Origin: Alphaproteobacteria bacterium | GTDB lineage: Bacteria > Myxococcota_A > UBA796 > CAJQPC01 | Direction of reading: 5' to 3' | Length of the DNA stretch: 64,000 bases | NCBI GenBank assembly: GCA_020632795.1 | Contig: JACKEV010000025.1 | Location: forward strand, 1-64,000 | Shown here: positions 60,969 to 64,000 of the stretch, in pieces | Position numbering within the stretch: the stretch's first letter is position 1 | How the letters are laid out: each line of letters opens with the position of its first letter | Notes under the pieces: model-generated | Database searches by the model: none | What the model saw: the letters and a program-made list of their open reading frames with translations, nothing else | What the model was told of the DNA's origin: nothing | Position numbers and translations under genes: made by a program

Positions 60969-62476
60969 ACGCCGAGCAGGGCGCCGGCGCCCACGCGGCC
61001 CAGGTCGCCGCGGGCTCCGGCGTGGTGTTCGTCGGCAACCTGTTCAACCGCGCGGTGCGGCTGTTCACCAACTGGTTCCTGGCCGGGGCGCTGGGCACGG
61101 CGGGCTACGGGCTCTACGAGCTGGCCCGCACGGTGGTCACCATCCTGGCGAGCTTCGCGCCGCTGGGCACCGACAAGGGCCTGGTGCTGTTCGTGGCCCG
61201 GCACCGCAGCGCGGGCGAGCAGGAGCAGCTCAAGGGGGTGCTGCTGGCGGCCTTCGCCACCGGAGCCGTCGCCGGGCCCCTGCTGGCCGGCATCACGGCG
61301 GTCGTGGTGTCGATGACCTCGATCGTGTCGGACGAATCACTGCGCGCGGCGCTCTTGTGGGCCACCCCGGCGGTCGCCGTATGGTCGGTCCTCCAGGTCG
61401 CGGTGGGGGCGCTGCGCGGGGCCAAGGACATGCGGGGCCAGTCCCTGGCCTACCTGCTGATCCTGCCGGGGGGCATGCTGGCGGGCTCGATGCTGCCGGT
61501 GTGGCTCAGCTTCGGCCTGAACGAGGTGCTCATCGGCTTCGTGCTGGCCAACGTCGCCTCGCTGGTGGTGGCGCTGGCGATGGTGTGGCGGCACTTCGGG
61601 GCGCTCTTGACCGACCGGGCGGTGACCGCGCGCTACGCCTTGGGGCGCCTGTACGCCTTCTCCCTGCCCGAGGGCCTCAGCTCGATGCTCTTCCGGGTGA
61701 ACCAGTGGACCGACACCCTGATGGTCGGGATGCTGGCCACCGCTGACGACGTGGGGCTGTACCGGGTGGCGGTGTCCCTGGCCATGATCGGCGAGCTGCC
61801 CAGCGTGGCGGTCAACACGATGTTCCAGCCGGTGGTGGCCGAGCTGATCTACGGCCAGGACGAGGCGCGGCTGCGCGAGGTGGTGCGCATCGTCACCCGC
61901 TGGATGGTCATCCTGGCCGCGCCCGTGTACCTGGGGCTGTTCCTGGGCCAGGATCTGGTGCTGGCGCTGTACGGCGAGGACTACGCGCAGTCCGCCGGGG
62001 CGCTGAGCATCCTGGTGTGGGGCCAGGCGGTCTACGTGCTCTGCGTGCCGGTGACCGCGCTCATCCCCATGTCCGGGCGGGCCCGGCTGAACCTCATCAA
62101 CGCCACGACCGCCGCGCTGCTGAACGTGGGCCTGAACGCGCTGATGATCCCGCGCCTGGGCTTCGTGGGGGCGGCGATGGCCACCGGCGTGACCCTGGCG
62201 CTGTGGTCGCTGTGGCGGGTGGCCCAGGTCTGGTGGCTGATGCGCTGCCAGGCCTTCTCCCCGCGCGCGCTGGGCCTCATCGCGCTCACCGCGGCGCTGG
62301 CTTTCGGGGGGCGGGCCATGACCGTCGACGCCGGGCTGCTCACCCAGGCGCTTGCGTCGGTGGCGGCGATCGGCGTGTTCGGCCTGGCGGCGTGGTCCTT
62401 CGGCAGGGAGCCTGGAGACGAGGTGCTGCTGGGGCGGGTGAAGGCGCGGCTGGGGAAGCGGTTCGGGCGGGGGTAG
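60947..62476 (+). CDS. Polysaccharide flippase (Wzx/MOP-type)
   Basis: A 509-residue integral membrane protein with about 12-14 helices, starting from a TTG at 60947 inside the sulfotransferase gene (22-bp overlap). AAQVAAGSGVVFVGNLFNRA and RLFTNWFLAGALGTAGYGLY form the first helices, and the polysaccharide biosynthesis (PST) pattern continues through AFSLPEGLSSMLFRVNQWTD. It should translocate undecaprenyl-linked repeat units across the inner membrane for the Wzy-like polymerase. The GTG near 61024 is a possible alternative start. Confidence 0.85.
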   Translation: MADTPSVDAEQGAGAHAAQVAAGSGVVFVGNLFNRAVRLFTNWFLAGALGTAGYGLYELARTVVTILASFAPLGTDKGLVLFVARHRSAGEQEQLKGVLLAAFATGAVAGPLLAGITAVVVSMTSIVSDESLRAALLWATPAVAVWSVLQVAVGALRGAKDMRGQSLAYLLILPGGMLAGSMLPVWLSFGLNEVLIGFVLANVASLVVALAMVWRHFGALLTDRAVTARYALGRLYAFSLPEGLSSMLFRVNQWTDTLMVGMLATADDVGLYRVAVSLAMIGELPSVAVNTMFQPVVAELIYGQDEARLREVVRIVTRWMVILAAPVYLGLFLGQDLVLALYGEDYAQSAGALSILVWGQAVYVLCVPVTALIPMSGRARLNLINATTAALLNVGLNALMIPRLGFVGAAMATGVTLALWSLWRVAQVWWLMRCQAFSPRALGLIALTAALAFGGRAMTVDAGLLTQALASVAAIGVFGLAAWSFGREPGDEVLLGRVKARLGKRFGRG

Positions 62477-62540
62477 CCCGCGAGGGCGGCTCGCGCGGTC
62501 GGTTTCCATTACGCTCTCCCTGCCACAGGAGACGAGGTGC

Positions 62541-64000
62541 ATGGACGATCGGCTTCGGCTGGAGCTGGGTGAGGTCGATCTGGCCTCGGGTCTGCTCCAC
62601 GGCCCGCACGGCGAGCGCCGGCTGACCGAGCGGGAGCTGCGCGTGCTCCGCCGGCTGGTGGAGGCCGAGGGTCGGGTCGTGACCCGACAGGCGCTGCTCG
62701 TGGAGGTGCTGGGGCACCACCCCGAGAGCCTCTCCCGGGCGCCGGACGACGCGATCCGCTGCCTGCGCGCCAAGCTGGAGCGGGTCCCCGCCCGGCCGGT
62801 CCATGTGCTCACGGCCCACGGCGAGGGCTACCGCTTCGCCCCGCTCCACGAGACCCCCGCGCTCCCCGCAGCCGAGGCGTCCGAGGGGCTCCCGCTGGGG
62901 GGGCGGCGGCTCGACCTCGCGCACCAGCGGGTGGTGTGGGACGACGGCCGCGTCGAGCCCCTCACCGCGCAGGAGGCGGCCCTCTTGCGGCTGCTCATCG
63001 ACGTCGTGGGGGCGGTGGTGCCCCGCGATCAGCTCCACCGGGAGGTCTGGGGGCGCCGCGCCGTCCGCGACACCCGCGCCCTGGACAACGCCGTGCGCCG
63101 CCTGCGCACCAAGCTGGAGGTCGACCCCTCCAACCCCCGCCTGCTCCTGACCGTGCGCGGGCGGGGCCTGCGCTTCGCGGTGACGCCCGCGGTCCCCGAC
63201 GCCCTGCCCCCGCCGGTCCCCGACGCCCTCCTCATCGGCCGCGATGAGGCCCTGGCGCAGGCCCGGGACGCCCTGGAGCGCGCCCCGCTGGTCACGCTGA
63301 CCGGCCCCGGGGGCATCGGCAAGACCCGCCTCGCCCTGGAGCTGGGCCGGCTGCACGCCGCGGAGGGCCCGGTGGTCTTCTGCGCGCTGTCGTCCAGCCG
63401 CACCCGGGAGGGCCTGCTGGTCGAGATCGCCGCCGCCCTGGGCCAGCCCGACGCGGCCGGCGGGCGCGACCCCGTCCAGCAGCTCCGCCACCGGCTCGCC
63501 GCGATGGCCGGCGGGCTGCTCATCCTCGACAACCTGGAGCAGGTGCTGGACCCGGCCCGGGAGGTCCTGATGGCGTGGACCCGGGGCACCGGCGTGCGGC
63601 TGCTGGTCACCTCCCGGGAGCCCCTGCACCTGCGCGCCGAGCAGGTCGTGGCGCTGGGCCCGCTGGCCCCGGACGACGCCCAGGCCCTCTTCCGCAGCCG
63701 CGCGCGCGGGCTGGCCGACGACGGGGAGCAGGACACCATCCAGGCCCTGGTGGACCGCCTCGACCGGGTGCCCCTGGCCATCGAGCTGGCCGCGGCGCGC
63801 AGCGGGCTCATGGGCCCCCGCCAGCTCCTGGAGCGCCTGGACCGCCGCCTCTCCCTGCTCAAGCAGCGCGACGCGGACGCCCCGCAGCGCCACACCAGCC
63901 TGCGCCACGCCATCGCGTGGTCCTGGGATCTGCTCAACCCGAGCGAGCAGCGCGCCCTGGCCTGGTGCGGGGTGTTCGTCGGCAGCTTCTCCCTGCGCGC
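62541..64000 (+). CDS. AfsR-like regulator with two winged-helix domains and NB-ARC ATPase (3' end beyond window)
   Basis: Open to the window edge, 486 codons seen; ATG 62541 follows AGGAGACGAGG. Two OmpR/PhoB-type winged helices are arranged in tandem: residues about 5-100 (LTERELRVLRRLVEAEGRVV, then ALLVEVLGHH and AHGEGYRFA) and about 115-215 (LTAQEAALLRLLIDVVGAVV, HREVWGRRAVRDTRALDNAV, RGRGLRFAV). An NB-ARC/STAND ATPase follows, with Walker A G255-PGGIGKT, LLILDNLEQVLDP (Walker B) and LLVTSREPL. LAIELAAARSGLMGPRQLLE is typical. A C-terminal TPR sensor probably lies outside. It may control the adjacent polysaccharide genes. Confidence 0.85.
   Translation, partial: MDDRLRLELGEVDLASGLLHGPHGERRLTERELRVLRRLVEAEGRVVTRQALLVEVLGHHPESLSRAPDDAIRCLRAKLERVPARPVHVLTAHGEGYRFAPLHETPALPAAEASEGLPLGGRRLDLAHQRVVWDDGRVEPLTAQEAALLRLLIDVVGAVVPRDQLHREVWGRRAVRDTRALDNAVRRLRTKLEVDPSNPRLLLTVRGRGLRFAVTPAVPDALPPPVPDALLIGRDEALAQARDALERAPLVTLTGPGGIGKTRLALELGRLHAAEGPVVFCALSSSRTREGLLVEIAAALGQPDAAGGRDPVQQLRHRLAAMAGGLLILDNLEQVLDPAREVLMAWTRGTGVRLLVTSREPLHLRAEQVVALGPLAPDDAQALFRSRARGLADDGEQDTIQALVDRLDRVPLAIELAAARSGLMGPRQLLERLDRRLSLLKQRDADAPQRHTSLRHAIAWSWDLLNPSEQRALAWCGVFVGSFSLR

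Overview
The window is very GC-rich, densely coded DNA from a Gram-negative bacterium with a complex envelope. Many predicted lipoproteins, two proteins with MopE-type Asp/Cys-rich repeats, a Ser/Thr kinase fused to a formylglycine-enzyme-like domain, an alpha-2-macroglobulin and a Wzx/Wzy-type polysaccharide cluster point to a Myxococcota (former deltaproteobacterial) lineage. This is inferred from gene content only; there is no rRNA in the window. I found no tRNA, rRNA or CRISPR array.

Layout. 1-2.4 kb: surface lipoprotein with MopE repeats and an FG-GAP propeller. 2.4-9.9 kb: a mosaic island bracketed by 408-bp direct repeats derived from the 3' end of a glycoside-hydrolase-like lipoprotein gene. 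It holds two IS630-type remnants, an HxExD metallo-hydrolase, a FAXC/GST-like protein with a divergent TetR regulator and a clear operator, a frameshifted membrane protein, a FeeM-like N-acyltransferase, a methyltransferase and a membrane-anchored metallo-beta-lactamase-fold hydrolase. 9.5-19 kb: the full glycosidase lipoprotein, a SAMHD1-like HD hydrolase, a PP2C phosphatase with a pseudokinase-like N-terminus, a bifunctional homocysteine methyltransferase/methylene-THF reductase, a MITE-like inverted-repeat element, a Tat-exported small subunit coupled to a GMC oxidoreductase, and a metallophosphoesterase. 19-30.4 kb: second MopE-repeat lipoprotein, cytochrome P450, kinase-FGE fusion, YadA-head-like secreted protein, FIST sensor and an EF-G. 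30.4-33.9 kb: a decayed defence/TA locus with two intact AbiEi antitoxins and two broken AbiEii toxins. 33.9-37.7 kb: degenerate rhodanese, vWA lipoprotein, CxxCH-bearing beta-propeller lipoprotein, small lipoprotein and a TfoX-N protein. 37.8-45.9 kb: 2064-residue alpha-2-macroglobulin with an intact thioester motif and two exported proteins. 45.9-49.7 kb: TetR and Coq4-like pair with twin operators, hotdog thioesterase and a large unknown protein. 49.7-62.5 kb: exopolysaccharide assembly (two O-antigen-ligase/polymerase-like proteins, Wzz-BY-kinase, Wza-like exporter, sulfotransferase, flippase) with two tandem MORN-repeat lipoproteins embedded. 62.5-64 kb: start of an AfsR-like ATPase regulator with two winged-helix domains.

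The most notable observations are: the repeat-bracketed island; a perfect 15-bp inverted repeat exactly at the frameshift that breaks an AbiEii toxin; a short inverted-repeat element that supplies the start codon of a Tat substrate; a hexanucleotide repeat encoding a 15-tyrosine tail on the BY-kinase; and MORN lipoproteins whose genes overlap that of a polysaccharide polymerase.
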